From assembly GCF_005768555.2 (NCBI RefSeq), contig NZ_VCHX02000079.1, forward strand, positions 3,814 through 67,813: a DNA stretch of 64,000 bases. Direction: 5' to 3'. Numbering within the stretch: position 1 is the first letter of the stretch; every line of letters starts with the position of its first letter. Positions 34,154-42,950 of the stretch are shown here, piece by piece. The notes beneath the pieces are model-generated. The model was not told the DNA's origin and made no database searches. It saw nothing but the letters and a program-made list of their open reading frames with translations. The DNA comes from Streptomyces sporangiiformans. GTDB lineage: Bacteria; Actinomycetota; Actinomycetes; Streptomycetales; Streptomycetaceae. A program made the position numbers and the translations under genes.

Positions 34154-35332
34154 TCACCAGCCGGTGACGCGTTCCCAGATGGTTTGAATCGCCGGTGCGG
34201 TGTTCGTGGTCCGGGCGCCGTCGATGACGTGGTAGCCGTGGTGCTGAGCGGCGGTGGCGCAGGCGTGATTGGGCAGGATGCGCAGGCGAGTGCCGACGGG
34301 CAGGTCGGGCAGGTGGGCGCTGTCCCGGGCGGTGAGGGTGCCGTGTTCCTGGCTTGCGCCCGTCATGACCAGGCCCGGGATGAGGTTGCCGTCCAGGTCG
34401 GTGACCAGGCCGTAGCCCTGGTCCTGCGCCTGGACGGCCGTGCCGCGGTCGCGGGACATGGCCATCCAGCCGCCGTCGGTGATGATCCACCCGTACTCGC
34501 GGCGGTGGCCGATGACGGTGACGACGACCGACAGGGCGAGGTCCTCGATGCGGCAGACGCCGAGGCCGGCCATCACCAGGTCGAAGAAGACGTAGTTCCC
34601 CGCGCGCAGTTCGGTGACGCCGGTGAGGTCCTCGGCTGCGTGGGCGGTGGGGGTGGAGCCGACGCTGACGGTGGCCACGGGCAGGCCGGCCGCGCGCAGC
34701 CGTTCGGCCGCGGCGACGGCGATGTCGCGTTCGTTCTTCGCCGCCAGGCACTGTTCCTCGACGGTGTAGGCGAAGTACGACTCGCCCGCGTGGGCCAGCA
34801 CACCGTCCAGACAGCCGGCGTCGTACAGGATGCGGCCGATCTCAGGGAGCGTGGGGGCATCGGGCTTGAGGCCGCCGCGGTGGCCGTCGCAGTCGATCTC
34901 GATCTGAGTGGGGATGGGAAGGCCGGCCCGGCGGGAGGCTTCGGCGACGAACTCCGCCTGCTCGGCGCTGTCCAGCAGGATGCGCAGGGTGACACCGCGG
35001 CGCAGCAGCGCGAGGACGCGCGGGAGTTTGTGGGGGTCGATGCCGACGGCGTAGGTGATGTCGGTGTAGCCGCCGTCGGCGAACGCCTCGGCCTCGGCAA
35101 GGGTGGAGACAGTGACCGGGCAGGGTGTGTCGTCGTGCAGGAGGCCGGCGACGTCGAGGCTCTTGGCCGTCTTCACGTGGGGGCGCAGGGCCACCCCGAG
35201 CCGGTCGGCCCTGGCTGCCAGTCGTTCGATGTTGCGCCGGCTCTTGTGGACGTCGACGACGGCGAACGGGGTGTCGGGGTCGGCCAGAGTCCGGGCGGCG
35301 CTCGGGCTGGCGGCGTTTGCGGGGATGTTCAC
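34154..35332 (-). CDS. D-threonine aldolase/D-serine dehydratase-like PLP enzyme
   Basis: 392-aa fold-type III PLP enzyme (alanine racemase N-terminal barrel). The PLP Lys is in LRPHVKTAKSLDVAG. The C-terminal metal-binding region has LPNHACATAAQH, as in D-threonine aldolases and DSD1-type D-serine dehydratases, and YGWIITDGGWMAMSRDRG is also typical. GTG 35332 is chosen because it overlaps the stop of the upstream gene (GTGA). In the operon behind an ornithine cyclodeaminase-like gene and a DauR-like regulator, a role in breakdown of a D- or beta-hydroxy amino acid is likely. Confidence 0.87.
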   Translation of the reverse strand: MNIPANAASPSAARTLADPDTPFAVVDVHKSRRNIERLAARADRLGVALRPHVKTAKSLDVAGLLHDDTPCPVTVSTLAEAEAFADGGYTDITYAVGIDPHKLPRVLALLRRGVTLRILLDSAEQAEFVAEASRRAGLPIPTQIEIDCDGHRGGLKPDAPTLPEIGRILYDAGCLDGVLAHAGESYFAYTVEEQCLAAKNERDIAVAAAERLRAAGLPVATVSVGSTPTAHAAEDLTGVTELRAGNYVFFDLVMAGLGVCRIEDLALSVVVTVIGHRREYGWIITDGGWMAMSRDRGTAVQAQDQGYGLVTDLDGNLIPGLVMTGASQEHGTLTARDSAHLPDLPVGTRLRILPNHACATAAQHHGYHVIDGARTTNTAPAIQTIWERVTGW

Positions 35333-36333
35333 GGGGAGATGTCCATCTTCTTCAGAAGGGCCAGGCCCAAATACAGGTCCTGCAATCCGATTCCGGAGCT
35401 GTCGAAGACCGTGATGTCGTTGTCGTCGATGCGTCCCGCGGCGTGGTGGGTGAGAAGCTCGCCGAGCGGGGTCAGGACCGTCCCCGCAGGGGCGTGCTGG
35501 CTTTCGCCCATGCGGCGAGCCTGCTCGGGCAGGTCGCAGAAGACGCGGGCGCGGCTGAACAGTTCGGGCGGGAGTTCCCGCTTGCCGGGGACGTCCGCGC
35601 CCATGCAGGAGATGTCCGTACCGGGCCGGACCCACGCGGCCTCGAACAGTGGTGGGGTGTCGGCCGTGGCGGTGGTGGCGGTGACGATCACATCGGCCCG
35701 GGCGCAGGCTTCTTCGGCGCCGACGCGACGGGCGTCGTGTCCTTCTGCGGCCAGTGCCGCGGTCATCTGCTCGGCACGCTCGGCGGTGCGTCCCACAACC
35801 AGGACCTCGCCGATGGGCCGGATGCGGCTGACGGCCCCCACCTCTTAGGCCGCCTGGTGTCCGGTGCCGAAGACCGCCAGCGTGGTGGTGTCGGCACGGG
35901 TCAGCAGGTCGACGGCGAGGGCGTCGGCCGCAGCGGTGCGGTAGGCGTTCGCGGTGCCGACCTCCAGGACGGCCGCGATCCTGCCGATCGTCTGGTCGAA
36001 GAGCAGCAGGGTGGAGTGATGGCGCGGCAGCCCGTGCTCCGCGTTGCCCGGCCAGTAGGTACCGATCTTCACCCCGGCGTGCGTCGCGGACGCCGACGGC
36101 TTGAGGGTGAACCGGTTGCGCGGGTCGGACCCGTGCACGGCCAGACTGGGAAAGGCCGTGCCGTCCACCGTCGCGGCGAAGGCGGCACGGGCCGCTTCAA
36201 GGGCCAGGTCCTCGTCCACGAGCGCTGCGGTCTGCTCTTCAGTGATGTGCAGCAGGCGGCGCGCAGCCGGTGGCCGGCCGGAGCCGGACGAGGGAGCGGG
36301 AACGGGGTCGGTGGTCGATCCGGCGGCGGTCAC
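35329..36333 (-). pseudogene. Ornithine cyclodeaminase/mu-crystallin family, one in-frame stop
   Basis: NAD-dependent cyclodeaminase or ketimine reductase family, about 334 codons. The first half has LKPSASATHAGVKIGTYWPG, LLLFDQTIGRIAAVLE, NAYRTAAADALAVDLL and the nucleotide loop start VFGTGHQAA. A TAA at 35847-35845 interrupts, after which the same frame continues with SRIRPIGEVLVVGRTAERAE, DVIVTATTATADTP and DLPEQARRMGESQHA to the normal end. No bases are lost, so a single substitution (a Tyr codon TAC to TAA would suffice) explains it. A GTG at 35841 could restart, giving only the C-terminal half. Confidence 0.88.
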
Positions 36334-36343
36334 GAGCGGCCCT

Positions 36344-37069
36344 TCACTTCGTGTAGTTGTAGACGGTCGCCCGGGACACGCCAAGCAGGTCCGCGATGGT
36401 CTGCGCGGCATCGCGCGAGTCGAAGTAGCCGTCCTGGTGCAGCTGCCGTACGAGTGCCTTCTTGTCCTCCCTGCTCAGCGACCGGGGGGTCGCGGCGCGC
36501 TCCACGGCCAGTTCCTCCACTGCCTGGCGCAGCTCGCGCGCGTTGCGGTCCCGCAGGGTTTCCAGGGCCTGCTCGCGGTGCTCGGTCTCCGTGGCCACGA
36601 GGTTCGACAACGCGAGCGTCACCGGTGACAGCACCGAGACGTCGAGGTTCAGGCAGAGCGCCGCGATGTACTCGCCGGCGGCATTCTTGATCCCGATGGA
36701 CGTGCTCTTGGCCGGGCGGCCGTCGGGGAACTGGTTGGGGTAGTTCTGGATGACGCTGGGGTAGCCGGGATCCTCAATGCGGGCCAGGCCCAGCTCTGTG
36801 ACGGAGTCCCCGACCTTGCGGCCGGAGAGGTTGTTCTCGATCGCCCGGATCGCATGCTGCGGATCCCGCAGGTCGTGCAGAACCACCTCGCACAGGCCCG
36901 GGAACATGCGACCCAGCGCAACAGCGATCTTCTCGGCCTCACGGATGAGGTGCTCATCCGCCTCGGCCTGGGCCGCGGCACCGACGCCCTCGTGTTCGTC
37001 CCTCTCCGCACCATCAACGACGCGTTCCACGGGGCCCCTTTCCGAACCTGGATTAGATCTGCATTCCAT
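36344..37069 (-). CDS. YheO/DauR-like regulator (PAS + HTH)
   Basis: 241-aa regulator. About residues 45-165 form a YheO-like PAS domain (MFPGLCEVVLHDLRDPQHAI, NNLSGRKVGDSVTELGL, YPNQFPDGRPAKSTSIGIKN). The C-terminus is the HTH of this family (REDKKALVRQLHQDGYFDSR, DAAQTIADLLGVSRATVYNY). DauR of Pseudomonas controls D-arginine use, which agrees with the D-amino-acid-type enzymes downstream. It is the first gene of the operon; its stop is 10 bp before the cyclodeaminase GTG. Start at 37069; the first 40 residues are poorly conserved. Confidence 0.88.
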   Translation of the reverse strand: MECRSNPGSERGPVERVVDGAERDEHEGVGAAAQAEADEHLIREAEKIAVALGRMFPGLCEVVLHDLRDPQHAIRAIENNLSGRKVGDSVTELGLARIEDPGYPSVIQNYPNQFPDGRPAKSTSIGIKNAAGEYIAALCLNLDVSVLSPVTLALSNLVATETEHREQALETLRDRNARELRQAVEELAVERAATPRSLSREDKKALVRQLHQDGYFDSRDAAQTIADLLGVSRATVYNYTK

Positions 37070-37089
37070 CTTTAGACAATGAGCCTAAG

Positions 37090-37837
37090 GAGTCTTCCCG
37101 GTGGTTGTCCAGCGGGCCAATCAGCTGGCGAGGGGCCCCGGACGCGGGCGTGGCGATATCGCCAGCCAGATCGCCATCACCGCGACCAGCGCATGACTGT
37201 GGTTCGGCCCTCGTGTCACAGCGGCATGTCGTACGCGGCAGGTGTCAGGGCCGTCGGTTCGAGCAGGGATCCCGTGTCGTGCCGGCGCGCCGGGCCGCCG
37301 CCGACAGCGGAGCCTGGCACGCCCGTCGGCCCGGGGATCTCAGGGCGGCAGGTGGACCAAACTGCCACCCCGGTTACTTGCTCGGGCCCTCGGAGCTGAG
37401 GTCGCCGCCCAGAACGCTGGCGCCCCGGCCGCCGAAGGGGGAGTGGAAGCCGAGGCCGTAGCCGTTGGCACCGATGGGTGGTGCCGGTGTGCATACAGCG
37501 GGCGATGGCCCGTCGCCACCGCCACCGCCACTGCCTCGCGGGCGCCCGCGGCGAAGGCGTCCAGTGGTGCGCGGTGGTCGTGCTGCGCCGGTTCGTCCAC
37601 ATGAAACGCGGTCACTCCCAGCCGGACGTAACGCTCGGACGTGAGCCAGAGCCGGCCGAGGACCCGCCGGGTGTTGTGGCCGTTGGCGGGAAGCGCAACA
37701 CCGTTGAACTCGCGGTGAACAGACTCAGACACTTCAGAGCCGTCGCCACCCGCTTTGGCAAGCGCGGCCATGTCTTCCTTGTTGCCGCGACCGCAGCCGC
37801 CCTCGTCTCTGGCTCCGTGCGTGATCGACCGGCCGCC
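37090..37837. other. Stretch without a recognised gene
   Basis: About 750 bases between the DauR-like gene and a broken GNAT gene. Open frames exist on both strands (for example minus-strand 37771 to 37340), but none shows a recognisable family, a ribosome site or a credible start. Probably decayed sequence. Confidence 0.4.
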
Positions 37838-38337
37838 TCAGTAGCCGTGGACGTGGACGTGGACGTGGACGTGCAAGTGCATGTCGTGTCGGCCGTCGTC
37901 ATGCAAGGCGGCGCTGCGCTTGGTGCCTTCCAGGAGGTAACCGCATTTTGCGGCGACCCCGCACGAGGCTTCGTTCCGTGTCGAGTGGTCCAGCTCCAGA
38001 CGGTGGAAGCCGATCTCGCCCACGGCCCAGGCACTCAGCGCCGTGAGGGCTTGGGAGGCCACGCCAATGCCGCGAGCCGACGGAAGCACCCAGTAGGCGA
38101 CGTTGGCGATGCCGTCGTCAAAGTCCAGGCCACGCAAGGCGATTCGGCCAAGCACCTCGCCGCTGTTGCCGGTGATCGCCCAGTGTCCGCGTCCTGGTAA
38201 GCGAAAAGGAACACTGGCGCGTCGCCCCGTTCCCAAGCGCGCAGGAGCAAGCCCTGAGCCGTGGGGAGCACCGGTTGAGGAGCGGCTGCGAGTGAGCCGG
38301 AGGTAATGACGGGCGGCGTCGACAGAGCGCGGGTCAT
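37838..38337 (-). pseudogene. GNAT acetyltransferase, deleted and frameshifted
   Basis: The first piece (LLLRAWERGDAPVFLFAYQD) and the second (HWAITGNSGEVLGRIALRGL, DFDDGIANVAYWVLPSARG, HRLELDHSTRNEASCGVAA, KCGYLLEGTKRSAAL) belong to a ribosomal-protein-type N-acetyltransferase but lie in different frames, joined near 38200, with the segment between them missing. The acetyl-CoA loop (SARGIGVASQAL) is intact. The end is a His-Val repeat (HVHVHVHVH) made by the hexanucleotide repeat at 37847. Confidence 0.75.
37847..37870. repeat. Hexanucleotide repeat (GTGGAC)4
   Basis: Four uninterrupted copies of GTGGAC. On the minus strand they encode alternating His and Val at the C-terminus of the broken GNAT gene. 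Such short repeats change length easily. Confidence 0.85.
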
Positions 38338-38556
38338 TGGGCATGATCGCCCGACGGTGGCCAACACACGTCAAGGTCACCGGCACGGCCGAGAAATGCC
38401 CTGTGTATCAGCCTCAGGGCAGCGTGGGGGTGAGCGGACAGCCTGCGTGCCGTGGGCGCGGGCCGACGGTGCGGGAACTGCTGAGACAAGGGCAGGCCAC
38501 CGCGCAAGTCTCCCTGGTGAACGGGCAGTTCAACCGGAGGAGTGCACGATGGGCCC

Positions 38557-38676
38557 GTGGTGATGGAGGCGTGCGTGCACGGGGTCTCCCGGGGTCTCCA
38601 CCACTCGGTCGATGACCTGGTCAAAGCCCTGGACACCGACGAAAGCGGACGTGGTGCGACAGTGCGGAAGTGCTGA
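38557..38676 (+). pseudogene. IS256-type (mutator) transposase fragment
   Basis: The plus strand reads VVMEACVHGVSRG, LHHSVDDLVKALDTDESGR and stops. This corresponds to the VxEAYVHGVSTRSVDDLVxAL part of IS256-family transposases. About 40 codons remain. From 38338 to 38556 no other feature was recognised. Confidence 0.5.
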
Positions 38677-38730
38677 GGCTTGCACCGTGGCAGCAGCCGC
38701 CAGTCGCCGTCTGACATACAGGAACACTGT

Positions 38731-39072
38731 TCACCGGCGCCAGGGGTCGGGGACCTGGTCCTGGGGTTCTGGCGGGTCGGTCCGGTTCTGCTGCGGCCAT
38801 GCGGTGTCCAGGATCAGCTCCGCCATCCGGAACACCAGCTGGAACCGTGGCTGATCCGACCGGCCGTAGAGGCAGACGTAGTACGACGAGCCGTCGGCGT
38901 ACCGGAAGACTTCGCGCCGTAGGATCTTGCGGATCGCGAACTCCGGCTCCTCGGTGCACGCCGCCTTGTACAAGGCGGCCTCCGCCTGCTCCCTTGTGCC
39001 GTGGAGTCTGGCGAGAGTCCGTGTCGCATTCTCGGTGTCGACTGTCTCCACGGTGATCATCCACAAAGCCAT
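38731..39072 (-). CDS. Hypothetical protein
   Basis: 113 residues from ATG 39072 (GGGGGACGGG upstream). The sequence is compact and well mixed: ITVETVDTENATRTLARLHG, EAALYKAACTEEPEFAIRKI, FRYADGSSYYVCLYGRSDQP, RFQLVFRMAELILDTA, then a polar tail. It looks like a small alpha/beta domain, coding in character, but I do not recognise the family. An upstream start at 39120 is possible. Confidence 0.5.
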   Translation of the reverse strand: MALWMITVETVDTENATRTLARLHGTREQAEAALYKAACTEEPEFAIRKILRREVFRYADGSSYYVCLYGRSDQPRFQLVFRMAELILDTAWPQQNRTDPPEPQDQVPDPWRR

Positions 39073-39217
39073 ACCCGTCCCCCGATAGGCGCATGTGACG
39101 GCGAGCGCGCACGTCGTCATGGGGGAATCATGGGCCGGGAGCGGGCATCTGTACAGGACTGTCTGACGGGGTCCCGGTCCCTGCCCGCACCCGTCCCCTT
39201 CACGCGTCTCCTCCTCA

Positions 39218-39492
39218 CACCCCTACGGCCTGACCGGCGCGATGTTCGCCCAGGACCGGGCCGCCGTCGAGCAGGCCGGCGCGGCGCTGCGCTACACGGC
39301 CGGCAACTTCTACGTCACGACAAGCCCCCGGCCCGGTCGTCGGCCAACAGCCCTTCGGCAGCGCCCGCGCCTGCGGGACCAACGACCAAGGCCGGCACGG
39401 TGTGGAACCTCATCCGGTTGGCCAGCCCGCGGACGACGAAGGAGAACCACCTGCCCGCCACCGACAACCGTTATCCGCACCTGGACGCCTGA
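39218..39492 (+). pseudogene. 1-pyrroline-5-carboxylate dehydrogenase, C-terminal remnant
   Basis: HPYGLTGAMFAQDRAAVEQA, ALRYTAGNFYV, then after a frameshift near 39330 TKAGTVWNLIRLASPRTTKE, NHLPATDNRYPHLDA. These match the end of PruA-type dehydrogenases (GNFYINDKPTGAVVGQQPFG, SPRxIKE). The first 450 or so residues are missing. Confidence 0.65.
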
Positions 39493-39555
39493 GGGGCCTG
39501 CGCATGGGCAACACACCCATGTCATGCGCGAGGTGCGTCGCCCTGTGGCCTGTCC

Positions 39556-40473
39556 TCAGCCGCGCCGCGTGAGGATGCTGAGCGAGTTGGCGGCGACGAT
39601 GGCGCCGACGCTTGCCCACTCCGTCCAGCCCAGGTTCTGGCCGAGGATGATCCAGCCTGCCAGGGCGGCGAGGACGGGGTTGACGCTCATGAAGAGCCCG
39701 AACGCCTGGGCCGGTACGCGCCGCAGCGTGAACAGGTCGGCGAGGTACGGCACTGCCGAGGAGAGCACACCGGCGGCGACGGCGTAGCCGACGGCCCCCA
39801 CGGTCGGCGGCTGCCGGAGGACGAGGACGATGCCGACCGGCAGGAACATCAGAGCGGAGGCCGCGGCAGCGGCCGCCGAGCCCTGGGCCCCCGGGATGCG
39901 GCGGCCGACGGTGCGGTTGAGCAGGATGTACGAGGCCCAGCATGCGGCGGCGAGCAGGCCCAGACCCATGCCGACGTAGTCGGCGGAGGACTGCGGTCGC
40001 ATCAGTGTGATGACGCCCGCCGCGGCGATCACCGCACAGCAGGCGTCCACGCGGCGGCGCGCGGCGGTCAGGGCGATGGCCAGCGGGCCGAGGAATTCCA
40101 GGGTCACCGCCAGCCCGAGGCCGATGCGGTCGATGGCTGTGTAGAGGGACAGGTTCATCGTCCCGAAGACCAGCGCCAGCAGCAGTACCGGCCACCACTG
40201 CCGCGCGGTGAAGCTCCGCAGCTTGGGCCGGCCGACGGCGAGCAGCACGAGCGCGGCGACGTACTGGCGGACAGCGACGACGCCGACCGGCCCGAGGACC
40301 GGGAAGGCGAGGGAGCCGATCGCGGCGCCGGTCTGGTTGGACACGCCGCTGCCGACCATCGTGGCCACACCGGCGAGACGTCCCTGGGTAGGGCGCGGGT
40401 CCGGTAGCGGTGCCGGGCGTGCGGGAGTTGCGGGACGGACGGGGACTGGGGCAGGTGCGGGTGCGGCTCGCAT
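39556..40473 (-). CDS. EamA/RhtA-family exporter
   Basis: Drug/metabolite transporter superfamily member, 305 aa from ATG 40473. Ten hydrophobic segments in two EamA repeats: first repeat from VATMVGSGVSNQTGAAI through LGLAVTLEFLGPLAIALTAA, second from YVGMGLGLLAAACWASYILL through SVNPVLAALAGWIILGQNL. The Pro/Ala-rich first 30 residues look like a spacer, so a later start is conceivable. RhtA-like members export amino acids such as threonine or homoserine. It is divergent from a LysR gene across a short inverted repeat. Confidence 0.87.
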   Translation of the reverse strand: MRAAPAPAPVPVRPATPARPAPLPDPRPTQGRLAGVATMVGSGVSNQTGAAIGSLAFPVLGPVGVVAVRQYVAALVLLAVGRPKLRSFTARQWWPVLLLALVFGTMNLSLYTAIDRIGLGLAVTLEFLGPLAIALTAARRRVDACCAVIAAAGVITLMRPQSSADYVGMGLGLLAAACWASYILLNRTVGRRIPGAQGSAAAAAASALMFLPVGIVLVLRQPPTVGAVGYAVAAGVLSSAVPYLADLFTLRRVPAQAFGLFMSVNPVLAALAGWIILGQNLGWTEWASVGAIVAANSLSILTRRG

Positions 40474-40507
40474 GTCTTGATCGTGGGCCGGGCGGGTCCT
40501 TGCGCAA

Positions 40508-40522
40508 AATGCGTACCGCATT
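40508..40522. promoter_or_regulatory. Inverted repeat AATGCG-TAC-CGCATT
   Basis: A perfect 6-bp-arm inverted repeat in the 68-bp gap between the EamA exporter and the divergent LysR gene. It fits a LysR binding site, with an ATAC-rich possible -10 element just behind it toward the LysR gene. Confidence 0.55.
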
Positions 40523-40541
40523 CGATCTATACGCTGGGGTT

Positions 40542-41396
40542 ATGGATGTGGAGCTACGGCAGTTGCGCTGTCTCGTCGCGATCGTCGACGAGGGCGGCTT
40601 CACCGACGCGGCCATCGCGCTCGGTGTCTCCCAGGCTGCCGTGTCACGGACGCTGGCCTCGCTCGAACGCGCCCTGGGCGTACGCCTGTTGCGGCGCACC
40701 TCCCGTGAGGTGAAGCCGACCGCGATGGGACTGCGGGTGGTGGCGCAGGCCCGGCGGGTGCTCGGTGAGGTGTCCGACCTGGTCCAGGAGGCCACCTCCG
40801 GCCACACTCGTCTACGGGTCGGCTACGCATGGTCGGCGCTCGGCCGCCACACGCCCGCCTTCCAGCGCCGCTGGGCCCAGGCCCACCCCGAGACGGACCT
40901 GCACCTGGTCCGCGTCAACTCCGCGACCGCCGGCCTGGCGGAAGGAACCTGCGACCTTGCGGTCGTGCGCAGGCCACTGGACGATCGCCGATTCGACTCC
41001 GCCATCGTCGGGCTGGAGCGGCGGCTCTGCGCACTCGCCACCGACGACACCCTGGCGAGGCGCCGCTCGATCCGGCTCGACGACATCGGCGGACGCACCC
41101 TGCTGGTCGACCGACGCACCGGCACCACGACCACCGACCTGTGGCCGCCGGACGCCCGCCCGGTCACCGAGGAGACGCACGACGTCGACGACTGGCTCAA
41201 CGTGATCTCCACCGGCCGCGGCATCGGCGTGACGGCGGAGTCCACCGCCCACCAGTACCCGCGACCCGGCATCGCCTACCGGCCGGTGCGTGACGCCGAG
41301 CCCATCGCCGTACGTCTCGCGTGGTGGCGGGGCGACGCGCACCCCGCCACCCAGGCGGCAATCGAACTGCTCACCACCCTCTACCGCAACGGCTGA
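40542..41396 (+). CDS. LysR-family regulator, divergent from the exporter
   Basis: 284-aa regulator. HTH: ELRQLRCLVAIVDEGGFTDA, ALGVSQAAVSRTLASLERAL, GVRLLRRTSREVKPTAMGLR. The ligand domain is somewhat short (TRLRVGYAWSALGRHTPAF, CDLAVVRRPLDDRRFDSAIV, NVISTGRGIGVTAESTAH). ATG 40542 has no ribosome site and lies close behind a CTATAC hexamer, so a leaderless message is possible. It probably controls the divergent EamA exporter. Confidence 0.88.
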   Translation: MDVELRQLRCLVAIVDEGGFTDAAIALGVSQAAVSRTLASLERALGVRLLRRTSREVKPTAMGLRVVAQARRVLGEVSDLVQEATSGHTRLRVGYAWSALGRHTPAFQRRWAQAHPETDLHLVRVNSATAGLAEGTCDLAVVRRPLDDRRFDSAIVGLERRLCALATDDTLARRRSIRLDDIGGRTLLVDRRTGTTTTDLWPPDARPVTEETHDVDDWLNVISTGRGIGVTAESTAHQYPRPGIAYRPVRDAEPIAVRLAWWRGDAHPATQAAIELLTTLYRNG

Positions 41397-42124
41397 CCGG
41401 CCCTACGCGAGCACCACCAGCCCGCGCCCGAACCGGCGCCGCCGCGCCGGGCCGCCGCCGTGGCCGCCGGTGCAGTGGCTGTCACGGAACCCGCCCAACC
41501 CTGCGCCTGAACGGACCGGTTGACCTAAGGTCTCTGCATAACCGCAGGCGTACGCTCAAGTCAACGGTGTTTCCTGGCTCCTTCCTGCGCCCGGCCGCAG
41601 GGCGTGCGGGCGCAGGACCTCAAGAATCCGCTGGTGGTCCGGCGCCGGCACCTCCGCGTCCAACCCCGTCCCGCGCGCCGCGGTACCACCGAACCTGGCA
41701 CCGCCGGACACTGCCCGCAACAGCCTCGCCGCTCATCGGCGCTGGCACGGAGACGACCTCGGCCGCCGTCTCCCGAGCGATCAGCGGCCGTTGCAGCAGC
41801 CTCTCCACCTCCGTCGGCTCCACTGTCGTCGCGTGCTTGAGGAGCCGGACCGCGAGCCGATAGGCCTCCTCCCGCAGGGGGCCCGCCGCTCCCGCGCGGT
41901 CGCATCCCTGTCGTCGGCCGGCCTCAGCACCGACGCCACCACGCACCCACGCACTCGTCCCGGGCTTGGTGGCGGCCTGCAAGGTGTCCTCGTGGCCCGC
42001 TTCGTCGGCGAGGCGAACTGCGGTTTTGGGCAGCGCTTTGTGCTCACAAGGCGCGGAAATGTCGACGAGAGACAGCAACGCTGCCGGTTCCGGTGCCGTG
42101 ATGGCGGCCGGCCGTCGGGCCGCG
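41397..42124. other. Stretch without a recognised gene
   Basis: About 730 bases behind the LysR gene. A minus-strand frame from 42078 to 41620 contains a plausible helical segment (REEAYRLAVRLLKHATTVEP, TEVERLLQRPLIARETAAEV) and could be the tail of a mobile-element gene that starts in the fragment at 42125, but no family is recognised. No repeat or RNA was seen. Confidence 0.35.
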
Positions 42125-42549
42125 TCAAGGTCGCGAAGGGCGCGTCCTCGCCCACTGCTCCCAGGTGTTGGGGGAATGCTTGGTGATCCTCGTGCGTCGA
42201 TGCCGAGCAGCCGACCTGCTGATGTTCATGGCGGCGGCCAGACGTTGCAGGCTTCCGCCGGCAGCGGTGTAGGCGCGGAGCACACCGTCCCGGACACCCT
42301 GGAGGCGGGGCGGGAGCCGGTCAAGGCCGCGCAGAGCCGCAATCCAGTCGCCAGGAGCGGGGCCGGTGTGCCGGGGTCGCGGGAGTTGCGCCCGGTGCGG
42401 AGCATGCCCATGGCCCACAGATAGCTGTCGAAGATCTCGGCCATGAGGGTGGCGTCCTGGCCCATGGCCTCGGTCTCCAGGGCAGTCAGGGTGATGGTGA
42501 TCTCTAAACCACCGCTTTGATCGTCGCCGGATCGGCAGGAAACAGTCAT
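42125..42549 (-). pseudogene. Helix-turn-helix protein of mobile-element type, frameshifted
   Basis: First frame: LEITITLTALETEAMGQDAT, LMAEIFDSYLWAMGMLRTG, LLATGLRLCAALTGSR. Second frame: VRDGVLRAYTAAGGSLQRLA, AAMNISRSAARHRRTRITKH, SPNTWEQWA. The second part looks like a HTH that decides DNA binding (QRLAAAMNISRSAARHRR). The two are joined by a frameshift near 42290. Related small HTH proteins occur in actinomycete integrative elements, from memory. Confidence 0.4.
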
Positions 42550-42629
42550 CAGCCCCCCAGGGCACTATGGATGATGTGAACCGTGCCCCATTGTCCTGGT
42601 TCGTGTGTCAGCCCGCGGTGTTCTGTTCC

Positions 42630-42950
42630 TCCCGGTCCTGGCGGTGGCGAGCCGGTAGGACTCGGTGCCAGTTTCGATGATGCTGCCGCCGAAACGTGAG
42701 CCGGTCCACGATGGCCGCGTAAAGCCGCGGGTCAGTGAATGCCCTGGTCCGTCCTCCAAAGGAGTCATTGGAGGCAATGGTGACGCTGTTCTTTTCTTCC
42801 AACTCGGTCAGAACCTGGAACGGCAAGTCCGCGCCGTGACGGTCCACTTCGATGTATCCGGGCCCGTCGATCGCGAGGGGATCGACGCCGTCGTGGCGGG
42901 CGGCCTGTCGAAGAGTACTGGGAGCCCACCGAGCAGGCCCCTGCCCGCCG
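42630..42950 (-). pseudogene. istB-like ATPase remnant (IS21 family)
   Basis: The minus strand gives DGVDPLAIDGPGYIEVDRHG (degraded Walker B region of IstB), ADLPFQVLTELEEKNSVTIA, SNDSFGGRTRAFTDPRLYAA, IVDRLTF and, in another frame, SIIETGTESYRLA. This is the C-terminal third of IstB, with at least one frameshift. It borders the end of the MerR gene, whose tail may have been altered by the insertion. Compare the smaller remnant at 6836. Confidence 0.7.

Noticed and set aside
34184..35848. 554-codon plus-strand frame across the D-threonine-aldolase-like gene
   Set aside because: Low-complexity Gly/Val/Asp composition typical of antisense frames; the minus strand carries the PLP and metal motifs.
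37340..37771. Minus-strand frame of 143 codons between the DauR-like and GNAT genes
   Set aside because: No recognised family, no clear start, and composition close to neighbouring shadow frames.
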